Below, one piece after another: positions 56,723 to 64,000 of a stretch of 64,000 nt of DNA. Both the position numbers and the translations under genes were made by a program. Origin of the DNA: CBDFHJ01 sp965247635 (GTDB taxonomy: Bacteria; Chloroflexota; Dehalococcoidia; Lucifugimonadales; Australimonadaceae); assembly GCA_965247635.1 (NCBI GenBank), contig CBDFHJ010000009.1, positions 1 through 64,000 of the forward strand, given 5' to 3'. Position 1 is the first letter of the stretch; the number at the start of each line of letters is the position of its first letter. The notes under the pieces were generated by a model, which made no database searches, was not told the DNA's origin, and saw nothing but the letters and a program-made list of their open reading frames with translations.

Positions 56723-56731
56723 ATTCTACCA
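56723..56731 (-). promoter_or_regulatory. Extended -10 element before coaX-coaBC
   Basis: The minus strand reads TGGTAGAAT, 47 nt before the coaX start codon. Confidence 0.5.
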
Positions 56732-56848
56732 GGTCTGCATAGTTTCCACGCTCTCACCTTCCAGAAGAGGGCCGCCGAGGTGCGTGGGTCACCGGGGTGT
56801 GGTAGGGTATCCGCCATCCTGAAGCGTTGGTACGCGGAGGAGGTATCC

Positions 56849-57607
56849 ATGCCTACGGCAACCATCAACGGGCTCCAGCACTACTTCGAGGACGAGGGCT
56901 CGGGCGACGCGCTGGTGATGATTCACGGCGCCGCGGGGAGCGGACGGGGGCTCGCCCAGGCGCACCTGTCCGACTTGAGCAAGGACTTTCGGGTGCTCAT
57001 CCCCGACCTGCGGAGCATGGGCCAGAGCGAGCACGTGACGGAGATCCCGCCGTCCGCCTGGGTAGACGACATGGTGGGACTGCTCGACCACCTCGGAATC
57101 GAGAAGGCCCACGTCTACGGCGTCAGCCTCGGCGCGCGGGTGGTGTTGCGGTTCGCCATCGACCACCCCGACAGGACCCTCTCCCTGATAGAGGACGCGG
57201 CGATCATCGCCATCGAGGCGGCGGGGTCCGCCGCGCTCAACGCCCGGTACGACGTGAGCGGCATGTCGCCCGAGGCGCAGGAGCGGTACCGCCAGCAGCA
57301 CGGCGACGACTGGGCCACGGTGGTGGAGAACTACTTTAGGATCCGGAACAAGCCGGAGTTGCAGGAGTTCTACAACCTGCGGGAGCTGTGCGCCAAGGTC
57401 AGCGCGCCCACGCTGATTATGCGGGGCGACATCGACGACCCGGTCCACCCCCTCGCCCACTCAGTCGAGATGCGCGGCCTCATCCCCGACTCGCGGCTGG
57501 CCATCGTGCCCAAGACAGGGAGCGGCGTCAGCATGGGTGAGCCGGAGATGATGCGACAGCTGATACGGCAGTTCGTGGGAGACATCTCCGCCGTGCCCGC
57601 GCGATAG
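56849..57607 (+). CDS. Alpha/beta hydrolase lacking the usual catalytic histidine
   Basis: The 252-residue protein has the hydrolase fold: VMIHGAAGSGRGL (oxyanion region), IPDLRSMGQSEH, the nucleophile elbow GVSLGA and the acid region MRGDIDDPVHP. The site where related enzymes have G-H before the last helix reads PKTGSGVSMGEPE, with Ser in place of His. It may be a non-catalytic binding protein or use another residue. GGAGGAGG lies 5 nt before the ATG at 56849. A TGGTAGGGT element lies about 40 nt upstream. Confidence 0.8.
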   Translation: MPTATINGLQHYFEDEGSGDALVMIHGAAGSGRGLAQAHLSDLSKDFRVLIPDLRSMGQSEHVTEIPPSAWVDDMVGLLDHLGIEKAHVYGVSLGARVVLRFAIDHPDRTLSLIEDAAIIAIEAAGSAALNARYDVSGMSPEAQERYRQQHGDDWATVVENYFRIRNKPELQEFYNLRELCAKVSAPTLIMRGDIDDPVHPLAHSVEMRGLIPDSRLAIVPKTGSGVSMGEPEMMRQLIRQFVGDISAVPAR

Positions 57608-57623
57608 CCCCCCTGAGCATGAT

Positions 57624-57726
57624 GGGGAAACCTCTGTTGCAACAGAGGTTTCCCCAAACCCCTTCCAGAAAACCTTGCGTCTAGGCAGCATGATGGGGGC
57701 CCTTCGAGGGCCCCCATCATGCTGCC
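57624..57726. terminator. Two perfect palindromes between convergent genes
   Basis: The first (57624-57655) is a 32-base exact palindrome starting GGGGAAACCTCTG. The second (57684-57726) has a 20-bp perfect stem starting GGCAGCATGATGGGGGCC around a 3-base loop. They lie between the stop codons of the hydrolase and carboxylase genes and could end transcription from both sides. A small CTTTCTTCCAAGAAAG palindrome follows at about 57761. Confidence 0.65.
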
Positions 57727-57801
57727 CACACCCGAAGTTCTTTGGAAGGGTGTGGGACCACTTTCTTCCAAGAAAGGTGTTCCCATAGTGCCCAAGGAAG
57801 A

Positions 57802-59358
57802 CTACAGGGGTATGTTGCCGTGCTTTTTGGGCGGCAACGTGTCGCGCTTGTTCTGGAGCATGTCCAGCGCCCGGACCAGCCTGGGCCGCGTCTCGGCGGG
57901 GTCGATGACGTCGTCCACGTAGCCCCGCGCGGCGGCCTGGTACGGGTTGGCGAAGGTGTCGCGGTACTGCTCGGCCAGCAGCTCGCGCTCCGCCTCCGGG
58001 TTCTCCGATAGCGCCAGACGGCGGCGGTGGATGATGCTCACAGCGCCCTCGGGCCCCATGACGGCGATCTCCGCTGTGGGCCACGCCAGGTTGATGTCGC
58101 TTCGCAGGTGCTTGCTGGCCATGACCACGTAGGCGCCCCCGTAGGCCTTGCGGGTGATGACGGTGAGCTTCGGCACCGTGGCCTCGGCGTAGGCGTACAG
58201 CAGCTTGGCGCCGTGGCGGATAATCCCTCCGTGCTCCTGGTCTTTGCCTGGCATGAAGCCGGGCACGTCCACAAAGGTGACGAGGGGGATGTTGAAGGCG
58301 TCGCAGAACCGCACGAACCGCGCCGCCTTGACCGAGGCGTCGATGTCGATGACGCCCGCCTTGAACGACGGCTGTTGCGCCACGACGCCGATGCTCCGGC
58401 CCATGAGCCGGCCAAGCCCGACGATGATGTTGGGAGCAAACATCCGGTGGACCTCGAGGAACTCGCCATGGTCCACCACCCGGCCGATCACCTCCATCAT
58501 GTCGTAGGCCTTGGCCGAGTCGTCGGGAATGACCTCCCGCAAGTGGTCGTCCGTGCGGTCGGGGTCGTCCTCCTGGTCGCCTAGGGGTGCATCATCCAGG
58601 TTGTTCTGCGGCAGGAAGCTGAGGAGGTGCCGGACGGTCTCCATGCACTCCTCCTCCGATTCCAACACGAAGTGGGCGACGCCGGAGAGCTGTCCATGGC
58701 TGGCGGCACCGCCAAGCTCTTCGTGAGTGACCTCCTCACCCAGGGCGGCCTTGGTGACGTCGGGGCCCGTGATAAACATCTGGGAGATGCCCTGGACCAT
58801 CATCGTGAAGTCGGTGATGGCGGGCGAGTAGACGGCGCCACCGGCGGAGGGGCCCAGGATGGCCGATACTTGGGGCACCACGCCAGAGGCCAAGGTGTTG
58901 CGCAGGAAGATGTCGCCGTAGCCGGCGAGGCTTACCACCCCCTCCTGGATGCGGGCGCCGCCGGAGTCGGCCAGGGCAACGATGGGCGCACCGTTGCGCA
59001 CGGCCATATCCATCACCTTGCATATCTTCTCGGCGACCACCTCCGAGACGGAGCCGCCGAACACGGTGAAGTCCTGGGCGTAGACGTAGGTGAGCCGGCC
59101 GTTAATGCGGCCGAAGCCGGTCACCACCGCGTCGCCGGGGTAGCGCTTCTCGTCGGTGCCAAAATCGGTGGCGCGATGGGTGATGAAGGAGTCCAGCTCT
59201 TCGAAGGTGCCCGTGTCCAGGAGCAGCGCGATCCGTTCGCGGGCGGTGAGCTTACCCCGGGCGTGTTGTTGCTCGGTTCGAGTGTCGTCGTTGGCGGCGG
59301 CCTGCCGGCGCTGGTGGAGCTCTTCCAGCCGCTCGTTCGTCTTCTTTTGGACGGCCAT
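57802..59358 (-). CDS. Acyl-CoA carboxylase, carboxyltransferase (beta) subunit
   Basis: The 518-residue protein is a PccB/MmdA-type carboxyltransferase: it opens ERLEELHQRRQAAANDD, has GKLTARERIALLLDTGTFEE, the N-half CoA site (LADSGGARIQEGVVSLAGYG) and the C-half (FVDVPGFMPGKDQEHGGIIR), and the usual end RDTLPPKKHGNIPL. It moves a carboxyl group from biotin to propionyl- or acetyl-CoA, or works in reverse in decarboxylases. No biotin carboxylase or biotin carrier gene is in the window. The ATG at 59358 is chosen because family homology begins there. Confidence 0.93.
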   Translation of the reverse strand: MAVQKKTNERLEELHQRRQAAANDDTRTEQQHARGKLTARERIALLLDTGTFEELDSFITHRATDFGTDEKRYPGDAVVTGFGRINGRLTYVYAQDFTVFGGSVSEVVAEKICKVMDMAVRNGAPIVALADSGGARIQEGVVSLAGYGDIFLRNTLASGVVPQVSAILGPSAGGAVYSPAITDFTMMVQGISQMFITGPDVTKAALGEEVTHEELGGAASHGQLSGVAHFVLESEEECMETVRHLLSFLPQNNLDDAPLGDQEDDPDRTDDHLREVIPDDSAKAYDMMEVIGRVVDHGEFLEVHRMFAPNIIVGLGRLMGRSIGVVAQQPSFKAGVIDIDASVKAARFVRFCDAFNIPLVTFVDVPGFMPGKDQEHGGIIRHGAKLLYAYAEATVPKLTVITRKAYGGAYVVMASKHLRSDINLAWPTAEIAVMGPEGAVSIIHRRRLALSENPEAERELLAEQYRDTFANPYQAAARGYVDDVIDPAETRPRLVRALDMLQNKRDTLPPKKHGNIPL

Positions 59359-59438
59359 GGGCCTTCCCTTCTTCGTCGGCCCAAGTGGATAGTGGAAGAT
59401 TCGGGACCCAGGCAACGAAGGGGTCGCTTTCGGGGCGC

Positions 59439-59447
59439 ATGCTACCA
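59439..59447 (-). promoter_or_regulatory. Extended -10 element before the carboxylase gene
   Basis: The minus strand reads TGGTAGCAT, 80 nt before the start codon. Confidence 0.35.
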
Positions 59448-59487
59448 TTCAGGCCATGGGGGCCGCAAGCTGGACAGCTAGCGCGCT

Positions 59488-59714
59488 CTGACGGGTGCGG
59501 AAAAACCCTTTCGACCATCCCTCTGCCCCCCTTCCCTTTGTCCGCCTGAGGCGGGTCAGGACAGGCCTGGCCAGGAAGGGGGGGAGTTCATATCTGAGGG
59601 ACACCCCTTCGACGATGCTCAGGGCAGGCTCTCAGACTCCCGGCCCCGCCGAGTCGGTCCGAAGGACTCCGGACTCCTTCGGAGGGCATTCCCCTTTTTT
59701 GATCAGCCTGCTGA
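59488..59714. repeat. Repeat family A element (MITE-like)
   Basis: Begins GGGTGCGGAAAAACCCTTTC and ends CCCTTTTTTGATCAGCC. Its interior (CGCCTGAGGCGGGTCAGGAC, CCTGGCCAGGAAGGGGG, a family C palindrome at 59657-59686) matches 54344-54600 closely. The gap between the carboxylase and reductase genes (59359-59789) has no gene. Confidence 0.65.
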
Positions 59715-59789
59715 CCGCCTTCAGGCCCTAAATCGGTCCATCACGGGCTCGGCCACCTCTCGACACCGTAGCTTTCTTTCGAGGCCGTC

Positions 59790-60739
59790 CTAGGCGCCTA
59801 TGGCGTCCAGCGCCGCTAGCGCATCGTCGCTGAGGCTCACGTCGACGGCCTCACAGTTGGCCTTCACCTGCTCAGGACGGCTGGTCCCCGCGATGACGGA
59901 GCCGATGGCGGGCTTGGAGAGGGCCCACGCCAGGGTCAGTTCGGTGGGCGTGTGGCCGGACTCCTCGGCCACGGTGTTCAGGCACTCCACGGCATTGAAG
60001 TTACGATCGGTAAAGTAGCGCTCGGCGGCCTGAGGGCGTCTGCCTATCCTGCTGTCTTCGGGCGGCGGCTTGCCCCGCTCGTACTTCCCCGTGAACATCC
60101 CGGCCAAGAGTACCCAATCAAGAGTACCCAATAAGGAGTCAGGATGAGGCCCTGGTCCACGCACAGGGGGAACAGCTCCTCCTCAGGATGCCGGTCCAGG
60201 AAGCTGTACTGCACTTGGACCGACCGGACCGGTTCCAGTCCCAGCTTGTCAGCCGCCCATACGGCGCGCATGACCTGCCAGGCCGCGAAGTTGGAGACCC
60301 CCACGTAGCGCACCTTGCCCTGCCGGACCAAGTCGTCCACGGCGCGGAGGCTCTCGTCGATGGACGTATCGGGGTCCCAGTAGTGGAGGATGTACAGGTC
60401 GATATAATCGGTCTGGAGCCTCCGGAGGCTGGCCTCCGCCGCGTCCATGACGTGAGCACGGCTGGTGCCCCTGTCATTGGGGCCGTCGCCCATGGGGAGG
60501 TAGGCCTTGGTGGCGACGACGGCCTGATGGCGGCGGTCCTTGAGCGCCTTGCCGATGGCCTCCTCGGACGCGCCCTGAGCATAAACGTCGGCAGTATCGA
60601 TGAAGTTACCACCGCACTCCAGAAACGTGTGAATAAGCTCGGCGCTGGCCTTCTCGTCAACGTAGCCGCCCATCGTGTTGGTGCCCAGGCAGGGCCGGGA
60701 GACCTTCACTCCCGCCGTTCCGAGACGCACGTACTGCAT
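59790..60739 (-). pseudogene. Aldo/keto reductase broken by a 14-bp tandem duplication
   Basis: The N-terminal part has the family motifs (GTAGVKVSRPCLGTNTMGG, NFIDTADVYAQGASEEAIGK, VVATKAYLPMG, YIDLYILHYWDP, VRYVGVSNFAAWQV). At 60105-60132 the word CAAGAGTACCCAAT occurs twice in tandem. The extra 14 bases put the remainder out of frame; with one copy removed, LILTPYWVLL joins AGMFTGKYERGKPPPEDSRI and the protein is 311 residues. The rest includes the cofactor motif GSVIAGTSRPEQV. As read it would end early with about 38 non-native residues. Confidence 0.85.
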
Positions 60740-60858
60740 CGCTCCTCCTTCAAGTGTGTTTGTGAGCCCACTCCGCCGCGGCGTGTGATAGCGCTGCCTA
60801 ATCCGAGAGAACTACTTACAACCGTCGCAGCTTGGTGAGTTTATCACCCGCTTCGTCG

Positions 60859-60867
60859 TGATATACT
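60859..60867 (+). promoter_or_regulatory. Extended -10 element before the second aldo/keto reductase
   Basis: TGATATACT lies 52 nt before the start codon. Confidence 0.45.
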
Positions 60868-60919
60868 TCCGCTGCCGCCATCAGCGAGAAAAATCCAGAC
60901 CTTTGTGGAGGCGTGGACC

Positions 60920-61828
60920 ATGACGGACCTTCCCAAGCGCACCCTTGGCCGAACAGAGCTGGAAGTCACCGCACTGGGCTACGGGGCAATGGAGCTTCGA
61001 GGCGCGCCTCGGGGCCGCGAGGTAACCCCCAAACAGGCCAATGAGCTGCTCAACACGGTGCTGGACTCCGGTATCAACTTCATTGACACCTCTATTGACT
61101 ACGGCCAGAGCGAGGAGCTGATTGGGGAGTCCATTTCCCATCGGCGGTCTGAGTTCTTCTTGGCGGGCAAGTGCGGCTGCTTAGTGGGTGCCGACCCTGC
61201 CCCGTCGGGCCAGCGGATGGCCCACGATTTCACTCAGAAGAACATCGTGGCCGGGGTGGAGCAAAGCTTGCGCCGCATGAAGACCGACTACTTGGACCTG
61301 GTCCAGGTCCATCAGGGCCCACCACGGTCCGTGCTCGCCGAGCATGAGGTGGTCCAGACGCTGCTAGACCTAAAACAGCAAGGCAAGGTGCGCTTCATCG
61401 GCATGTCCTCCACGTTGCCTTACTTAGAGGACCACATCGCCATGGGAGCGTTTGACACCTTCCAGGTCCCTTACTCGGCGCTCCAACGTGACCATGAAGC
61501 GGTCATTAGCCGAGCAGCCCAAGCGGGCGCTGGCATAATCGTCCGTGGCGGCGCCGCTCGGGGTGCGCCATCGGAGGAGCGTCAGCAGGGAGCCAGCTGG
61601 GACCTGTGGCAGCAGGCCGCCCTCGACGACCTGCTGGATGGCATGTCACGGATGGAGCTTACCCTGCGTTTTACCTTCACCCATCCGGACCTGCACACCA
61701 ACATCGTCGGCACCATCAACCTCGACCACTTTCGGGCTAACCTGGACGCGCTCCAGAAGGGCCCCCTGCCGCCAGACGTGTACGCCGAAGTGAAACGCCG
61801 CCTGGAATCGATACCCAAAGAGGCATAG
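60920..61828 (+). CDS. Aldo/keto reductase
   Basis: The 302-residue enzyme has the catalytic set Asp and Tyr in FIDTSIDYGQSEELIG, Lys in LAGKCG and His in LVQVHQG. The barrel ends with the NADPH phosphate motif (NIVGTINLDHFRANL). A Cys-rich loop after the Lys (KCGCLVGADP) is unusual. It reduces carbonyls with NADPH. GGAGG lies about 8 nt before the ATG. It is divergent from the broken reductase, so it may be the working copy of this function here, though the two are only distantly alike. Confidence 0.9.
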   Translation: MTDLPKRTLGRTELEVTALGYGAMELRGAPRGREVTPKQANELLNTVLDSGINFIDTSIDYGQSEELIGESISHRRSEFFLAGKCGCLVGADPAPSGQRMAHDFTQKNIVAGVEQSLRRMKTDYLDLVQVHQGPPRSVLAEHEVVQTLLDLKQQGKVRFIGMSSTLPYLEDHIAMGAFDTFQVPYSALQRDHEAVISRAAQAGAGIIVRGGAARGAPSEERQQGASWDLWQQAALDDLLDGMSRMELTLRFTFTHPDLHTNIVGTINLDHFRANLDALQKGPLPPDVYAEVKRRLESIPKEA

Positions 61829-61883
61829 CCGGACAATTGGCGTAGCGCTGAGGCGGGTGACTACTCTTACCCGTGAGGGAAGC

Positions 61884-62246
61884 TTAGGATGGGCTCACAT
61901 CCAGGAGCCTGTTCCGCTCGCCCATCAGCAAGACCCGGGGCTTTACGCTGCTGACCCCGTCCTCTGTATAGAGGCCGTAGGCCAAGACAATCACCTTGTC
62001 GCCGGGTGTGCCTGACCTGGCGGCAGCGCCGTTGAGGCACACAACCCCGCTTCCCCGCTCACCGGGAATCAAGTACGTCTCCAAACGGCTCCCATTGTTC
62101 AAGTTCAGGACATGGACCTGCTCGTAGGGGGCGAGGTCTGCTTTTTCCATGAGCTCAACGTCGAGGGTCAGGCTACCCTCATAGTCGAGATTGGCTTCGG
62201 TCACGGTGAGGCGGTGGAGCTTCGAACGACACGGGACGCGGTACAT
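61884..62246 (-). CDS. panD: Aspartate 1-decarboxylase
   Basis: The 120-residue protein is a typical PanD: KLHRLTVTEANLDYEGSLTL with the Gly-Ser pair (YEGS) that self-cleaves to form the pyruvoyl group, then VHVLNLNNGSRLETYLI, GSGVVCLNGAAAR and GDKVIVLAYG. It makes beta-alanine for pantothenate. The ATG at 62246 has GGAGG 5 nt upstream; the open frame continues far upstream but that part is not coding. Together with coaX and coaBC it gives three CoA-pathway genes within 8 kb. Confidence 0.93.
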   Translation of the reverse strand: MYRVPCRSKLHRLTVTEANLDYEGSLTLDVELMEKADLAPYEQVHVLNLNNGSRLETYLIPGERGSGVVCLNGAAARSGTPGDKVIVLAYGLYTEDGVSSVKPRVLLMGERNRLLDVSPS

Positions 62247-62429
62247 CTCTCCCTCCAGTAGCACTCGCTGACGGGTGTGCTCTAGCCCAAGAATACCCCA
62301 TCCAGGGTATGCATCGGGCCACGCCAAGGCTTGGTGGCGCACCCAGACCGGCAACGCAGCGCGTGCTCGGGGCTTGGGGTATGATGACGCGGATGTTGGT
62401 CGTGGACCGGAGAGAGGGAGGAGCACCTC

Positions 62430-63008
62430 ATGGCCAAGAAGGCCGCATTCTGGTGGGTACTGCCCATCGCGGGCGTGATGTTGGTGACGGCCGTGTCGTG
62501 CGGCGGAGGGGATGATGAGCCAGACCAGCCGACTCCTACCTTAGATGTCCCTATCTCCTTGGTAAGCTCAGCCTTCGATGAGGGCCAGCCTATCCCCGAA
62601 CGGTATACCTGCGACAGCGTGGAGGACGCCTCCCCCGCCCTTAGCTGGAGCGACGCGCCCACGGGCACCGAGAGCTTTGCCCTGACCGTGTACGATCCGG
62701 ATGCACGGGGCGGATTCGTGCACTGGGTCCTCTACAACATCGCGCCAGACCGCGGGGAAACCCCAGAAGGGCTCCCCGAAGGGGACACGGTGTTGGGCGA
62801 CGCCCAGCAGGGGACCAACGACTTCGGCGCGCTTGGCTACGGAGGCCCCTGCCCTCCAGCCGGGACTCCCCACCGATACGTGTTCATGCTCTACGCGTTG
62901 GACAAGACGTTGGGCCTGGACCCTGGCGCGACGAAGGAGGAGCTGCATGAGGCCATGATGGGCCACGTCCTAGCCAACGGTACCTTGACCGGGACCTACC
63001 AGCGGTAG
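62430..63008 (+). CDS. PEBP-family (YbhB/YbcL-like) lipoprotein
   Basis: The 192-residue protein has a lipoprotein signal (GVMLVTAVSC) and a PEBP domain: IPERYTCDSVEDASPALSWS, SFALTVYDPDARGGFVHWVL and YGGPCPPAGTPHRYVFMLYA, the ligand pocket residues of the family. Its function is unknown; related bacterial proteins are secreted or periplasmic. A TATGAT word at 62380 lies 44 nt before the ATG. The LON-domain gene follows 4 nt later. Confidence 0.9.
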   Translation: MAKKAAFWWVLPIAGVMLVTAVSCGGGDDEPDQPTPTLDVPISLVSSAFDEGQPIPERYTCDSVEDASPALSWSDAPTGTESFALTVYDPDARGGFVHWVLYNIAPDRGETPEGLPEGDTVLGDAQQGTNDFGALGYGGPCPPAGTPHRYVFMLYALDKTLGLDPGATKEELHEAMMGHVLANGTLTGTYQR

Positions 63009-63012
63009 CGCG

Positions 63013-63678
63013 ATGGCCCAGCCGCCGCAATCCCACTACCTTCGGCTCTTCCCCTTAGAGTCGGTGGTGCTGTTCCCCGGTATGCAGCTCCCGCTGGTCG
63101 TCTTCGAGCCGCGCTACCGGGAGCTCACCCAGGAGTGCCAAGAGACCAACGAGCCGTTCGGGGTCCTTCTGCTGCAGGCTGGCCGCGAGGTAGGCGGCAC
63201 CGACGTCGCGCCGTGCCAGGTGGGCACCACCGCTCACATCGAACGGGTGGACCAGCTTCCAGACGGACGCCTGCACGTCAGCGCGCTAGGCAGAGACCGG
63301 TTCCGGGTCGTCTCCTTCAACCATGACCGGCCGTATCTATCGGCCCAGGTGGAGTACCTGCCCAAAGACTCTGGCGATGCCATGTCCGGCGAGCTGGTCC
63401 AGCGCGTCAGAGACGCCGGTGGCCAGTACCTGCGCGCGATCATGGCGCTCCGGGGCGGCTACATCCGCGACGTGCCCCTGCCCGACGCGCCGGAGGAGCT
63501 TTCATACATCCTGGCCATGATGCTTCAGGGACAACGGTGGACCCAGCAACGCCTGCTGGAGGCGGCCACCACGGCCGAACGGCTCACCCAGGAGTCACAG
63601 CTACTGGAGGAGGCCTCCAGTCAGTTGAAAGACCGCGTCGCTCAGCGGTGGTCCGAAGGGGGGTCTCGCTGGAACTGA
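63013..63678 (+). CDS. LON N-terminal domain protein
   Basis: The 221-residue protein contains only the LON substrate-binding domain (LRLFPLESVVLFPGMQLPLV, VFEPRYRELTQ, GVLLLQAGREVGGTDVAPCQ, VGTTAHIERVDQLPDGRLHV) and a helical C-terminus, with no ATPase or protease part. Such stand-alone proteins are common; they may present substrates to proteases. It is cotranscribed with the PEBP gene. Confidence 0.9.
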   Translation: MAQPPQSHYLRLFPLESVVLFPGMQLPLVVFEPRYRELTQECQETNEPFGVLLLQAGREVGGTDVAPCQVGTTAHIERVDQLPDGRLHVSALGRDRFRVVSFNHDRPYLSAQVEYLPKDSGDAMSGELVQRVRDAGGQYLRAIMALRGGYIRDVPLPDAPEELSYILAMMLQGQRWTQQRLLEAATTAERLTQESQLLEEASSQLKDRVAQRWSEGGSRWN

Positions 63679-63686
63679 CCACTCGA

Positions 63687-64000
63687 CTACTCCGGGAGGT
63701 ACCGCGCGGCCATGGCAAGCGCGGCGATGGTCTTGGCGTCGTGGAGCTGGCCAGTGCGGGCCTTTTCGAGTGCCTCGCCAAGGGGCATCCGCTCCACCTC
63801 AATCTGCTCATCATCGTCGGGGGGCAGCGCGTCTGGACTCAGTTTCGTGGCCAGAAAGGCGTACATTCGCTCCGTACAGAAGCCAGGCGTGGTCCAGAAC
63901 TCACCGAGCGGCTGAAAGCGGCCGGCGGCAAAGCCGGTCTCCTCGCGCAGCTCCCGCTGAGCGCAGGTCATCGGGTCCTCACCCTGCTCGATAGTCCCGG
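63687..64000 (-). CDS. Nudix hydrolase, 5' end outside the window
   Basis: The C-terminal ~104 codons are present. The frame is open to the last base and includes a complete Nudix box, G-x5-E-x7-REL-x-EE-x-G-F (from GTIEQGEDPM to REETGF). The tail (EFWTTPGFCTERMYAFLATK) resembles ADP-ribose pyrophosphatases. It converges with the LON gene with 8 bases between the stops. Confidence 0.85.
   Translation of the reverse strand, partial: GTIEQGEDPMTCAQRELREETGFAAGRFQPLGEFWTTPGFCTERMYAFLATKLSPDALPPDDDEQIEVERMPLGEALEKARTGQLHDAKTIAALAMAARYLPE

Overview
The window looks like chromosomal DNA of a GC-rich, free-living bacterium. The closest fit I can suggest is Chloroflexota, perhaps the SAR202/Dehalococcoidia side. 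That is an inference from gene content: lipoproteins with long Thr-Pro linkers, an ECF sigma factor paired with a DUF5667-type membrane protein, a homocysteine methyltransferase-MTHFR fusion, Rieske oxygenases, amidohydrolases, and many dispersed palindromic repeats. No rRNA is present to settle it. Housekeeping genes include secA, valS, an ftsZ homologue, pepA, coaBC, coaX, panD, a ribonuclease D gene, tRNA-His and tRNA-Arg.

Layout. 0-6.4 kb: secreted or lipid-anchored proteins (two SBP_bac_5 binding proteins and a BNR-repeat sialidase-like protein). 6.7-12.3 kb: a Rieske protein overlapping an MTHFR/homocysteine methyltransferase gene, divergent from a lactate permease that is followed by a tiny membrane protein. 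12.6-14.4 kb: ECF sigma factor and DUF5667 partner. 14.7-20.4 kb: ordinary metabolic genes, two of them frameshifted, plus tRNA-His. 20.6-29.5 kb: an accessory zone, partly AT-richer, with an IS256-type element inside a lipoprotein gene, an integrase remnant, tRNA-Arg, an AAA ATPase/PIN-like pair, an IS3-type element, a DUF402 gene and RNase D. 29.5-35.8 kb: catabolic enzymes. 35.9-40.4 kb: an MFS gene split by a second copy of the same IS256-type element, and a broken sugar dehydrogenase gene. 40.5-46.5 kb: a sigma-like gene overlapping an HTH-FtsZ fusion gene, divergent from secA. 46.7-64 kb: valS, an epimerase, an 18-repeat beta-propeller lipoprotein, a cupin, coaBC/coaX, an acyl-CoA carboxylase subunit, aldo/keto reductases, panD, PEBP, LON-domain and Nudix genes.

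Three themes stand out. First, many reading frames are broken: single-base insertions in five genes (seven sites in all), a 14-bp tandem duplication, a deletion, and two clean IS insertions. The single-base insertions may be assembly errors or real decay. Second, the intergenic space is full of miniature repeats with terminal inverted repeats, G-rich ends or perfect palindromes. Third, many genes are preceded by an extended -10 element of the form TGnTANNNT, usually about 40-60 nt before the start codon.

The best candidates for something new are the HTH-FtsZ fusion translationally coupled to a sigma-like protein (40.5-42.7 kb), the AAA ATPase/degenerate PIN-like pair beside tRNA-Arg (23.9-25.4 kb), and the Rieske protein with a long histidine-rich helical extension (6.7-8.5 kb).
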